A program made the position numbers and the translations under genes. A stretch of DNA of 64,000 nt, from assembly GCA_950295325.1 (NCBI GenBank), contig OX485807.1:21673666-21737665 (forward strand). The letters run 5' to 3'. Position 1 is the first letter of the stretch. Each line of letters begins with the position of its first letter. This stretch comes from Polytrichum commune. Its lineage: Eukaryota > Streptophyta > Polytrichopsida > Polytrichales > Polytrichaceae. A model generated the notes under the pieces. The model searched no databases, was not told the origin of the DNA, and saw only the letters and a program-made list of their open reading frames with translations. Shown piece by piece: positions 48,405 through 59,875 of the stretch.

Positions 48405-48740
48405 TCCTCACGTTCTCCAACATGTTTACTGACTAGATTTACACAACAAACCTCGGGTTCTAGTAGCAACCCTACAATGAAACATATGCAAAATTCGGAT
48501 TGAAAATTGGACATGTCCTCGTTTAGTTATGGTAATTGGAAGTGCATGTCTGTTGATTGATGGGATACATAGGTCCTCTCAATTGTGTTCACTATTGAGT
48601 GTAGAATAGTTATTAATTTTTGAAGACATAGTTCAATCTTTTTTAAACATGTGCCTCTCTGATGTTTTCTCTTTGATCGTCACCAAACCACATACCAATC
48701 AAATCTAGGGCTTTGATTAAGAAAACGAGACACTTAAGTC
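48405..48740. repeat. Dispersed repeat D, copy 1
   Basis: Aligns over about 335 bp in the same direction with 54375-54710, sharing TAGATTTACACAACAAA and TACCAATCAAATCTAGGG. No termini were found, so class unknown. Each copy is followed, after a different gap, by a family C MITE. Confidence 0.7.
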
Positions 48741-48914
48741 GCATATAGAGTAGGCAAACCAATTTCCAATACCCCCCCCCAATCTTACTATATAGAGTGC
48801 TCTAAAGTCATGAAGTTTCACACATATAGCCGTCGTTTCCTAACGTGATGGAAAAAGTCATGAAGATTCACACATGTACCTTTCACATTCAGCGTAATGG
48901 CAAAAGTAAGTTAA

Positions 48915-49310
48915 GGTTGAGGCATTTAAAACCTATAACATAAGAGAGTTTGCATCTGATTAGGAAGAGTAATAATAGGGAATGATTTTTCTTGCAAAGA
49001 TAAACAAATTCTAAGGAGTTTGTAAACATAAATAATTTTAAAAATCATGAATATGGAAAATGCTAAAATTTCAAAGTGGTAAAGTTAGGGTAACGCGTAG
49101 TTGATCTATAGGTTAACCCATAATCACTCATCTAAATTCCAATGCTTGGCTATGACGGATGTCAAAACTCTTATGAGGGTAATCAATCACAAGCCACTGC
49201 CACATAAACCATTACTCTATTCACCTAAAAAATATAGATCTCATCCATTTCGGCATCACATGACCCCTGTGAGTAGTTAAATGGATTTGGTCGACTATGA
49301 TGTCTCAACC
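48915..49310 (+). mobile_element. TTAA-flanked MITE, copy 2
   Basis: Ends GGTTGAGGCAT and ATGTCTCAACC with TTAA at 48911-48914 and 49311-49314. It is 396 bp long and matches copy 1 in direction and interior. Non-coding. Confidence 0.8.
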
Positions 49311-49314
49311 TTAA

Positions 49315-50865
49315 AAGAGCACAAATTTGGGTTCCTTGAGAAGGGCATTAATTGTAATCAAGTTTTGGCCTCCCAATTATCAGAAATAAGTCGACCTATG
49401 CTATGAATGGGGGTTGGAAGAGAATCTTGCCTTTAAATTTTACGGTAATTTCAAATTTTGAAAATAAAATATGATTTTTTGTGTTAAAATTTGTGATTTC
49501 AATTTCCATGCTTGTGAAAAATCACCCCAATATCACACTTGCACTACCCTTATGCAAAATTGTTTAAGTTACTGGAAATAGGTATGTCTGCTCTACCTTA
49601 TATTGTTCATTCAAGTCTCATTGGGCAGATCTCTGCATAAAATTTATTGCCACGTCATCTTTATGTAGGCTCCGACCACTCACATGATGACATGTGGCCC
49701 GTTATGGCCCAAAATATCCAATCTCACCTGATCCATGCATAGGGTCATGGCTAAGTTACTCACTGGTGATGTTCAACTTGTATGGAAAATAGCGAGTAGG
49801 GTTGGTATTTATGGTTGGCAATTAAGGCCAAATGATTGATAGCTACTTTCTTGGAATCTTAAGGGATGACCCAGAATGTTTAGGTTTTTTTATTTTTTAT
49901 TTTTTAAAGTGAAAATTAACTTGCAGAATGGAGATAGTGATATTACAAAGTTGTACGAGACCATCTCCTAGGGAACGTGGGAGGATGGATTACCTCTTAA
50001 TACATCATCCCCATTGTGACTCATGCCCTTATCACACCAACTTTCTGTCAACTTTCAGATGTGAAATAGTTGGGGATGGCACCACGGTTGGATGCTAAGT
50101 TGTTCACACCAACATCTCAGCTTGCGCAACATTTTTGTTGTGACGTACAGTTGCTCACATGGTTGCCCTACTGCCCCAACAACTAAAAAAATAAATTGTG
50201 GGGCATCAAAGTTGTGCCATGTGGACAAACCACAAGATTGTGGTGGTGGGCCCCATGCATCCGACGCGCGTCCAACCATGGATGTCAGAGTGCAGGTTAT
50301 GACCATCTCCAATGTTGTCATATTGGTTGGACGGTGATGGCCCGCCATGACAACTGGTCATCGTGGGAGATTAATGCACCTACAAAAAGTACATTTTCAA
50401 TTTGGTGTGATCGAGGCATCAATCAAACCATTACAAGCATATAGCTTCCAAATCATAGTAACTAAATAATCATTTTTAAACAACAATCTTTTGGCCGGGA
50501 GTCAACAAGGTTGTTTCCTATGAGAGAGAATTATCATATTTAAGTGTACCTCTCATTCATTCAACATAACAAGCCTGAAATAGCATGTAGCCTGGAAATG
50601 GTTTTTTTATATATTTAATTTGTTATGTTGATTTGACACCAAGATGAGTTTTAAAAACCACGAGTTACTCTATTTGAGGACATCTCAAATGAATCGGCAA
50701 CAAACTTAGGGGGTCGTGTTTTTATGTTGGATGGATAAAGTATGCTTGTAAACGATAATTCCCTTTATCTCCTTTCGTGTGCACATGTTTCCCATTTCAA
50801 AACCTACTTTGCAGTTTTTACATCTTGATTGAAGTTTGTAGTTACATGATCACAAATTATTGGAT
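49315..50865. other. Spacer without genes
   Basis: Short frames only (one cluster near 50055-50445) with no recognisable domain. Confidence 0.35.
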
Positions 50866-51575
50866 CAAATTAGAGTCATTTGTAAAGTAAAGCAAATGAA
50901 ACCACGGGTTTAGTCTAAAACCCTGACTTTGTGAGAATTAACACAAAGCCACCCAACTTTTCTTGACGCTTAAATAACCATACACAAAGAGTGGTGCCAT
51001 GTTATTAAAATCCAACTTTCTAGCTTGTCCTACTAGGATGGGTGGGCCAAACTAGCCTTGCATAGTGTAATGGACTAATTTGGAAATGTATTGTTGAAGA
51101 TGGAAATAAATTGCAGGGATGAATGTCCAAGACTAAGAAACGTGGATGGATGGAAAGTTGAGGGACAAGCAAGTGGATGACTCTTATCTATGGAAAGCAA
51201 AGTGAAAGAGATATACGCATATAGATAAGGAGACTTCAGTCTATGTATAGAAAGACTTGAGACTTCTAAAAGTATCTTATGGATATTATGCATAGATTGG
51301 GCTCGGGGGAAGGAGAGCACGTGTTATGTTTTGTGTGTGTCTGCAGGTTGGGAGGTGAGCCTCTTGTCGATAAATGTTTGTTTATTGTTTATTATCAGTT
51401 TAACAAGGTACGTTACACATAGGGTGGTCCAAGATTTAAGACAATGGGTCCCATGCACATACCCTATTTTAAATCCTAACATCCTCTCGAAGATCATAAG
51501 TTGGAAAGAGGATGTCTCAAAAGTTTCACCCAACTTTCAAAATAAGCATTGAAACATGAGCCAACAAGCTCTTTA

Positions 51576-51973
51576 GGTCGAGACATCCATAGTCGACCAT
51601 GTCCATTCAACTACTCACCAAGTAATTGTAATGCCGACATGGATGAGATCTACATTTCTTAGGTGAATGGATTTGAGGTTTATGTGGTGGTGGCTTGTGA
51701 TTGATTACCCTCATAAGAGTTTTGATAATTGCCATAGCCAAGAATTAGCATTTAGATGAACAATTATGGGTTAACCTATAGATTGGATGTGTGTTCATGT
51801 ATGCTTTACCACTTCAAATTTTGTAGCAATTTCAATATTCATGAAAATAATATTAAACAATTTTGCATTCTTCTTAGAATGTGTTTCTCTTCGCAAGAAA
51901 AAGGATCCCTTGTTATTACTCCTCCTAAACACATGCAAACTCTCTTATTGTATCGGTTACACATGCCTCGACC
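51576..51973 (-). mobile_element. TTAA-flanked MITE, copy 3
   Basis: Inverted relative to copies 1 and 2. Ends GGTCGAGACAT and ATGCCTCGACC; flanks TTTA (51572-51575) and TTAA (51974-51977). The related site at about 55590 (GAGCTTTTAGTAGA) lacks the insert, confirming both borders and a 4-bp duplication. Confidence 0.8.
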
Positions 51974-52624
51974 TTAATAGAAAGTTTTCTCAAAGAAGGA
52001 TCATACCCACGGGTTCATCCCTCGTTGAGGGACTTTAAGGGCCGCTTCACACTATGGCCAAAGGTGGAGAGGCCGTCAATTTCCACCAATCAAATTGCAA
52101 GAACCCAATAATTCGGCCTCTCGACCCTTCACACTAGAGGCCAAAGTCCAAAGGCCGTCGCACTCCAAAATGCCTACATGGCAATATTTTTTGACCAAGG
52201 CGACGGACTCTCGAAGGAAGTTTGGGTTAGACAGGAATGGAAACCCAAACTATGGTTGAGAGGCCGTCCATTTTTCCTTTTCATAAAAAAAAAAATCAAA
52301 AACTGACAAGATCTTGGCCATTAAATTAGAAGGTTTGTTTTGGGCATGGAACAAAGTGGGATGCTCCTTCATCCTTTGGACTTTGGGCTTGGCCTTCAGA
52401 GGCTTCACATTATGGCTGTCCAAGTCGAGAGGATGTGGAAGTTCATGGCCAAAGGTTTGGACTTTGGGCTTGACCCGTGGAAGCTTCACACTATGCCCGA
52501 CCAAAGGCTCCAATTCCTATATTTCATTGGCTATATTTTCAGCCCGCTTCTTTGGACTCTCAACAAAGTTTGGCCATTCAATCCCATGGCCTCTCAACTT
52601 GGACGGCCATACATAGTGTGAAGT

Positions 52625-53905
52625 GGAGGACGCTAAATACCCCCCCACGAACTAATAGGGATTCCATATTCGGGCGGGGGCAGCCCTCCCACGAAATTTC
52701 TGCCCCCGCCCGGATTTTTTCCAAACCCGCCCGAAAATAGCTGCCCGCCCCGCCCGAAAACGAAAAAAACATTGCTCTTCCATTCTTGAAGGCCGCTTGA
52801 CTACAAATCCCATATTGAGTGCACTTCACCTTCAAGGTCTCAAATCCAATATATATGTGCACTTCCACCTAGTAAATAAGGCATTAAATGGGATTTCATT
52901 CCGGAAGTGAAACCATCAACCAAGACTGTAATTAACTTGGAAGTCAAAAAATTAGAAAATCCTCATCAACATTGAGGTTATAATTTTTATGACTTACCAT
53001 TTGAAATTGTCTTCGTCATTTTAAAATGACACTTAAATTTAGTGTGCTGATGTGGTATGTATATTTTATAATATTTTAGATAATTCTGGCTACTTTCAAG
53101 AATATTCATACGCACTTATTCTAATTAAGTGTGATTTAATGTAATTATGTCTAATTAATTCTGATTAATCCTAATTAATCCCAAATAAATCAGAAAGTAT
53201 TCTTTCCAAATTAAGTAAGACTAATTAATCCCAAAATTTAATTACTGGAATTAACTCCAATTAAGTCCAATCAATTTCAGTAATTACAATACTCAATTTT
53301 TATATCCAGTAAGCCTAATTAACCCTAAAATTTAATTAATGGAATTAACTCCAATTAAATCCAGTAATTAAAATAATTGATTAATTAGTTCCATTAAGTA
53401 TATTTTATAAATAAGTGCGTATGAATATTCTTGAAAGTAGCCAGAATTATCTAAAATATTATAAAATATACATACCACATCAGCACACTAAATTTAAGTG
53501 TCATTTTAGAATGACGAAGACAATTTCAAATGGTAAGTCATAAAAATTATAACCTCAATGTTGATGAGGATTTTCTAATTTTTTGACTTCCAAGTTAATT
53601 ACAGTCTTGGTTGATGGTTTCACTTCCGGAATGAAATCCCATTTAATGCCTTATTTACTAGGTGGAAGTGCACATATATATTGGATTTGAGACCTTGAAG
53701 GTGAAGTGCACTCAATATGGGATTTGTAGTCAAGCGGCCTTCAAGAATGGAAGAGCAATGTTTTTTTCGTTTTCGGGCGGGGCGGGCAGCTATTTTCGGG
53801 CGGGTTTGGAAAAAATCCGGGCGGGGGCAGAAATTTCGTGGGAGGGCTGCCCCCGCCCGAATATGGAATCCCTATTAGTTCGTGGGGGGGTATTTAGCGT
53901 CCTCC
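52625..53905. mobile_element. Foldback element with 496-bp arms (MULE-type)
   Basis: Two inverted arms, 52625-53120 and 53410-53905, each 496 bp and nearly identical; only one difference was noticed (near 53017/53513). A 289-bp AT-rich spacer separates them. It begins GGAGGACGCTAAATACC and ends in its mirror. A perfect 9-bp repeat, GTGTGAAGT, flanks it (52616-52624 and 53906-53914), the duplication size of Mutator-like elements. Each arm has GC-rich CCCGCCC-type motifs within 150 bp of the end. The identical frames seen in both arms are copies of one non-coding stretch. Confidence 0.9.
53121..53409. repeat. AT-rich spacer of the foldback, internally repeated
   Basis: Made of CTAATTAA- and AATTAACTCCAATTAA-like motifs. 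A block of about 70 bp near 53221 recurs near 53316. Non-coding. Confidence 0.65.
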
Positions 53906-53936
53906 GTGTGAAGTGGCCCGAAGGATAACTCTATTG

Positions 53937-54374
53937 GCAATGGAATAATGGAATTATTGGACTTTGGTGCCGGCACATAAGTCTCAATTAAAAAATAAAA
54001 TGATATGTAGCCTGAGTGGTTTGCAATGCCCCTGGCCGGCTGCATGTGGGTCTACAGTTGCCTCATGTCCCAATTTGGCAAGTGTTGGGTGAGAACATTA
54101 GTACAAAGCGAGCCTCTTACAGTAATTTCCGACTTAGTTAAGCTTCTAGAAAGTGTCCCAAATTAGACCCAATGGCACAAAGTGGAACTCTGAGTTGCAA
54201 AGACTTTGGAAAGCCTCGACTTGCGTCTCAAGGAAGCTGTGGTGGGTTGTGGCTGCCTCCACTTGCCAGGCAGGCCGAACTGAGCTCAACTTGGCCTCAC
54301 TGGGAAAATAGTAAGTCGGCTCCGGAAAACTCTTTTCCATTTAACCCGTGTACGGTGTTAGGTTGTCATTTGCT
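53937..54374. other. Spacer without genes
   Basis: A weak tRNA-like motif lies near 54008, and nothing else. The frames here show no domain. Confidence 0.3.
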
Positions 54375-54710
54375 TCGTTTTTCATGTTCTCCAACTTCGA
54401 CCGATTAGATTTACACAACAAAACTTCTGTTGCAACAGCAAATTTGCGATGAAACATTTGCAAAAACTAGATTGAGCATTGGATCTTCCCTTATTCAGTT
54501 ATAATAATCAGAAGTGCATGTTTGTCGATTCCTTCGTAGGTCTTCTTAGTTGTGTTCACTATATGAGTGTAGAGTAGTTATTAGTATTCGATGACGTAAT
54601 CCAAACTCTTTTTAAGCATATGTTGTTACGATGTTTGCTCTTTGATTGTCACCAAACTGCGTACCAATCAAATCTAGGGGTCCGAGCAAGAAAACGAGCC
54701 ACTTAGGACC
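54375..54710. repeat. Dispersed repeat D, copy 2
   Basis: Same orientation as 48405-48740. Substitutions and small indels are spread evenly along it, so the duplication is old. Confidence 0.7.
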
Positions 54711-55235
54711 CATCTACCTTATTTACAAGCGGTGTTTTGCTTGTTCTATCCAAATTCATGTTTTACCCCCTCAAGATTGAAGTGAAATCTACCCAAAATT
54801 GCATGCGAAAGATCTCTTGGTCATGGTTTTGGATCAAAGGCCATGACCACAAGAAGTCCAATTTTTCTTCTTCTTCTCCTCATTGGCCCTTGGTCACACT
54901 TGCAAACATGTTGTAAGTTGGAGTGTGGCAATCCACAAGAATCTCACACATGTCACCATTGCTAGTCTACTCGGATTGTGTTAGGGTTGATTTTGCAGAA
55001 TGAGTGGAAGGCTAAGACCCATGCTAAGAGAGAGAAGAAACATTAATCTTAGTGGGATCAATGTGATTGAAATGCCAGTTCGACCCACCCTTGGTATTAT
55101 GTCCACTGGACATAATATCAGTGGTGCAAGACGACCCGGGCTAATAACAAACGCAGTTATGAGATATTCGTCGTTCTCATGTCGACTCAACACTTGTTAC
55201 ATTATTTGATTGAAATTTTGATTGTTTTTGTGCCA

Positions 55236-55660
55236 CAATTAGAGTTATTTGTAAAATAAAGCATATGAAACCATGGGCTTGGTCCGAAACCATGAGTTTA
55301 TGAGAATTAAAATAAAGTCACCTATGTTTTTTGAATGCTTAAATTACCATTCATTAAGAGCAGTGTTGGGCTATTAAAAACCATCTTTCTAGCTTGTCCT
55401 ACTAGGATGGGTGGGCCAAGCTAGCCTTGCATAGGTTGACATGGGATTAAGGTTAATGAATCCCATGTGCATATCTTATTTTAAATTATAAAATTCTCTT
55501 GAAGTTTGAGATGTGAAAACAGGAAGTCCCAAAAGTTTCACCCAACTTTCAAAACATCTTCAAATACACAACAATCTAATGAGCTTTTAGTAGATTTTTT
55601 TTTTCTCAAAGAAGGATCAAACCCGTGAAACTTTACGTCCCTCTTTGATAGACTTCACAA
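55236..55660 (+). mobile_element. MITE family C, copy 3, truncated
   Basis: The left end CAATTAGAGTTATTTGTAAAA and the interior (CTAGCTTGTCCTACTAGGATGG) match the other copies. It runs into a Tourist MITE at 55665, and the family's right end is not seen beyond. It preserves the unoccupied sites for the hAT element (near 55270) and the TTAA MITE (near 55590). Confidence 0.6.
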
Positions 55661-55664
55661 ATAA

Positions 55665-56163
55665 GGGCCACTTCATGTGAATGAGAGCCCGTGACCATTA
55701 CACTTCAAGCACTCTCATCGGTGGAAAAGGCAGAGTTGATCCAAATTCGCTTCACACTACACTTGAGGGACCAACAAATTATGTGAATGCAAGATGAATG
55801 TAAAGTCCACATGGATTTGTACATGGCACCAAATGGATCATGTGTTCATGGTCACTTGGACTATTTTCAATAACCACCTCTTGGAGGTAGGCCTAACACA
55901 AAACCAGGAAACCATGGCACTCAGCATGCTCACAACCGTTGATTTATTCTATCTTATCGTATATGAAGACTTGCATGAATAGGAATTCATTGAAATAGCA
56001 TTTGGTGAAGTGCCTAGTCACATATGACTTTCACACCATACTTGAGGGGGTCCGTAACCACACTACATGATTTTGGAGGTGAGTTGGGACAACCTTTGGA
56101 CACTTTCTTTTGGGCTCTCATAATTTCATGGTCACGGCTCTTAGCTTGTGTGTGAAATGACCC
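55665..56163. mobile_element. Tourist-like MITE, family B, copy 2
   Basis: Ends GGGCCACTTCATGTG and GTGTGTGAAATGACCC; interior matches 27467-27974 in the same direction. Flanks TAA and TTG are degraded. Length 499 bp. Confidence 0.75.
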
Positions 56164-56190
56164 TTGTTGAGGGTCATTTCACACACAAGC
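56144..56190. repeat. Perfect 21-bp hairpin at a MITE junction
   Basis: Arms 56144-56164 and 56170-56190 are exact reverse complements (GCTTGTGTGTGAAATGACCCT and its mirror) around a 5-bp loop. They are the right end of the family B copy at 55665 and the start of a second, inverted fragment that runs to about 56262 and aligns with 34000-34068 in reverse. Confidence 0.85.
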
Positions 56191-56262
56191 CAAAGGATGT
56201 GATGTTGTAATTGTGAAGGTCCTTAGACTCTCATCCAAAGACCGTACCATACGTTTAACTAA

Positions 56263-59200
56263 CTCGGTTTTAGAAGTGCAAGGTGCATGACCCTAGATGA
56301 TGATTAGGGTTCTAGAATGCTCACCTAACACCTTGCTGACTCTTGAAGTAGCCATGGGCCGAGTTAGTTGTGAACCCCCAAATAAACATTTTAAAATGTC
56401 TATCTAAGGACAAAAACGTTAGTGCCTCGTTGACTAAACGAATGAAAATAAAATAAAACTAAAACTAAAAAATACTTGTTGGAACTTGCTAAGCATCTGA
56501 GTCGATGAACAGGGGAAACCGACCACTAGTTGCAGATGAACTGGTTAAGTTTGAGAATTAACTGTTTGAAGTTCAAGACTTTGGGAAAATTACTGATCAT
56601 TTTAGACAAATCTATGGAAAATACCCTAATTAGTAAAGAAAACCAGAAGATCACAACCAATTGGACTTGGAAACACTAGGGTCTTGATTGATTATGTCCA
56701 AGAATCTCCCTGGACATTGAACTGAGTCCTTCCAAGAAATGAAAGAAAGAAGAACTAACGTGGGGCAATCTAACGTGAATTTAGGCATGTTGGCCCTACC
56801 CTACTCAAGAATCTCCTTGATGCAAGATGGGCTTAATTGCCTGCCTTGTGGTGGGTAAGCACTTTTGAGTCCTCCCATATATGCCGAAATAAAGGCCATT
56901 ACAAAGAAACCCAACTTTCAGTTTGTATGATATTTGTTGTTGCATGTTAACTTTCGATTCTAAACATGTTGAATCCACCATAGTTTTGCCAGAATAAGAT
57001 GTAATGTGTGTACAAGTAAAGTGGAAGAACGACATTTTATTGAAGATGTGCATTTTAATCCTTTGTTGCCGCCCCAGCAAGTGAGGGGCTTGCTTTTGGA
57101 GGGAAATAGTGATCATAAAATCTCACCTTGTGTCATCCATGGTTGTGTAACTATATAGGCATGGATGTTTTCAAGAATAAATAGGTGCAAGTTTCATATC
57201 ATTTCTCTTTAATTTGAAGGATTATGATATCTCGAAGTACATTTGATGCTCACCTCTAAGATTTGAGAGGAGGCTAGTTTTATTAGTAGTGCGGGTTGTA
57301 AATATTAATGTTGTTTACTAGTTTGGGCGACACTTGCAACATGCTTTTAAAACTGGCAATCAAGTTCAGTGTGAAATGCACACATCGTCTAGTCAACTCC
57401 AACCACCTCCTGAACATGCATTCAAAGTGTCATGTATTTGCCCCATTTTACTTCAATTGTTCAAGATGCATTCCGATGTTTTACATTCTTTCCAAGTTAT
57501 CATCCATCCCATCGTCCAAAATTTGAAAGGACATGTTTCATTGCATGCACCACACTAGTTTTCTAGAACCCACGTTGATTTTCAACTCAAACCAAATATA
57601 TAATTCAAGTGTAGCAAGGGCCACATTAAAATATTACTAAGAGATGGATGTGGGTGACTATTTTAACATAAATGCTACTTTTGTCCTTGAACTAAAAATC
57701 AAGATTTTGGTCGGCAATTTCTAGGAAGAAGTAGGGGGAAGACTTGTGGTCTTTGGCATGCATTATTTCCATTCTAAGTACACAATTAGTGTGGTCCACA
57801 ATTACTTTTCCACCTGCACTAGTATGATTCTTTAGTGCACTTGCCCCAACTTGTAAACTCCAACTTTATTTCATGTGTTGGGCTTTCTCTAATTTGGATG
57901 AAAAGTAAGAGAAATTCTTCCAAAACTTTACTATGGAGTTAAAGTTCTATGTACGGGTCACTTATCCAAAAAAAACATATTGGCAATAGTGGGCTCAAAT
58001 ACCCTTAGTATCAAGGATGGCATGAAAGTTCCAAATTCATTGGCATGAACCTCAAAGGAACGTAATTATCTACGGTCCTCCAAAGAGGCCTTTAAATTAA
58101 GGAGCTTGGTACTTCTTGGAATTTTTTTTCCTTCTTATTTTATTTTATCATTAACAAAGACTCGTTTGAATGTCTCTCTAGTGTCAAAACTTAGATTCAA
58201 AACAAGGGAGAAACTCATGGAACCTCTTTCCATTGATGAAACAAATCAAAAGAACTTTAAGATCCAAAATAAGACATACCAACGTGGGACCCACCATCAT
58301 AAACACCATCTTCCGCCTATTCAAGGCTAAGTGGGCCCATGAATTCCGACATGGCTACTTGTAAAGTTGGTCTTTAATTTACAGCCCATCCTCACTCTTT
58401 AAAGACGTCAATTAAAACCTTGTAGAATTGGGTCACTTTGTGCATTAGAAGCACTCACTAGAAGGGATGCAGGGCCCCCACGACAGGTGGGCCCGACAGG
58501 CAGGGCCCTCTCTGTGGGATAATTGCACAGGGGTGCAACTTCCAGGCAGGACGGCCAAAAATCCAGCTGGTTAAAATAAAAAAACCCACACACGACATAC
58601 AAGAACCTGTCAAAGTTGTGTCTTCTGTGTGCCTCCTGGTTGCGTGCCAAATTAATAAACTTTGGAAGTGGGCCCAGATCCCCATAAATGGATGGGCTTT
58701 AAATTGAGTTGGGGTATCTAATGAGTAGCAGATACCTTGTGTTAGACAACGTTGGTCTCTAACTCAAATATTTTATTATATGCCTATCTTCTTGTAATTT
58801 ACGCACCGTATTCAACATGGACAGTCATTACCGTTCAATCGTAATATACAAGCTGCCACCGTGGAAATACCGGTCCTTCTTATTCCGTATTTGGTGTTTT
58901 CTGTACTGCATGTATTGTTTTCAATGGAATACCATATAGTATTTGCTGCACCGAATGACATGCTGGCACAATGTATTTGGTAGGTGTGGGGACCAATGAG
59001 GCGATGTCACTGACATTTGCAACTGCAGCCACAACTGCAACAACACAACAATACAGGGGTGTTAATTCGCAATGTTCACTGCAACTTTTATATATAGGCA
59101 AGTTTATTGGCACTTTCCATTGTAGAACTTTTCAAATACACGCTATTTCATTGGCACTCTGCATTGTTTAGTGATTGTTATATTCTCACTTTGCACTCTG

Positions 59201-59875
59201 GTGGAAGAATGCAGAGTTCACAGTCCTCCCCTTCCTATAATCCATGGCATCTTCCATCACATCGCTACCCTAAGGCGGAACTCCACGCTCTATATATACA
59301 CTGTTTCTATGTTTACGATGCACACAAGCAAGGGCCTCCCTCCCCCTCATGACCCCAACGTTGGTGTATCTCGTTGCAGGCACTTGGCCGCCGTGGCGTC
59401 CATCAGCCCACCAGATTACACCATCCTTTAATGCTCTATTTGGCAAAACATACCTGCACACAGCCACGCAGTATGGTCAGGGATATTGCACACGCAACCA
59501 CAGACCCCATAACACAAGTGGTACACAAATGTGCATGCATGTTCAGAAAGGGTGCATTGAAAACTTGCCTCCAGGTGTGTTGTCTGGGGTCCTCTAGAGT
59601 GTTTCTCTTCTGGTCATTGCTCACACAGTTTAAGGCATTCAGTATCGTGTCCTCCTCCGGGCATTGCGTTCATGTGCTTGTGGTTCGTAGCCCAAACTCG
59701 TGCCTACTGCTTTCCCTCCTTGTGTACCCATTTCCGTCAACGCATGTTGGTCCCCGCTGGACTCATCCTGTCCCAGGTTGAGCTCCATATTTGTTGGGGT
59801 CATTCGCCTGCCGCGTGCCTCTTTTTTGAGAACCACACACCATCCGGGCATGGACTTGTCGTCCACAAAGAAGAC
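56263..59875. other. Gene-free region left of the CACTA relic
   Basis: Holds the second copy of the 38655-38880 repeat (56505-56730) and faint resemblances to 34.7 and 39.1 kb. From about 58450 the DNA is more GC-rich and probably belongs to the CACTA element's 3' side, but no terminus was proved. Confidence 0.35.

Larger units (their letters stand above)
52039..53919 (-). mobile_element. Tourist-like MITE, family A, copy 2, interrupted
   Basis: Starts GGGCCGCTTCACACTATGGCC and ends GTGTGAAGTGGCCC; the right end is split by the foldback at 52625-53905. Its own sequence is about 590 bp and matches 853-1355 in reverse. Flanks are TAA (52036-52038) and GAA (53920-53922). The unoccupied family C copy near 28440-28455 reads ACTTTACGGATAACTC on the other strand, which supports a 3-bp duplication. 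Confidence 0.8.
50866..53936 (+). mobile_element. MITE family C, copy 2, carrying nested insertions
   Basis: The left end CAAATTAGAGTCATTTGTAAAG and right end GGATAACTCTATTG correspond to the termini of the copy at 28433-33015. Removing a TTAA MITE (51576-51973) and a Tourist MITE with its own foldback (52039-53919) leaves about 785 bp, close to the 760 bp of copy 1. Non-coding. Confidence 0.6.

Noticed and set aside
52578-53928. Two identical protein-length frames (about 81 shared residues) facing each other
   Set aside because: They are the same non-coding stretch read in the two arms of the foldback element; no domain or codon bias.
54008-54060. Second SINE-like promoter (TAGCCTGAGTGG with GGGTCTACAG)
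   Set aside because: The B-box match is poor and no borders are visible.
58456-58560. CACTAGAAGGG as the left terminus of the CACTA element
   Set aside because: The start matches CACTA and the GC content rises here, but no matching right terminus or 3-bp duplication is available in the window.
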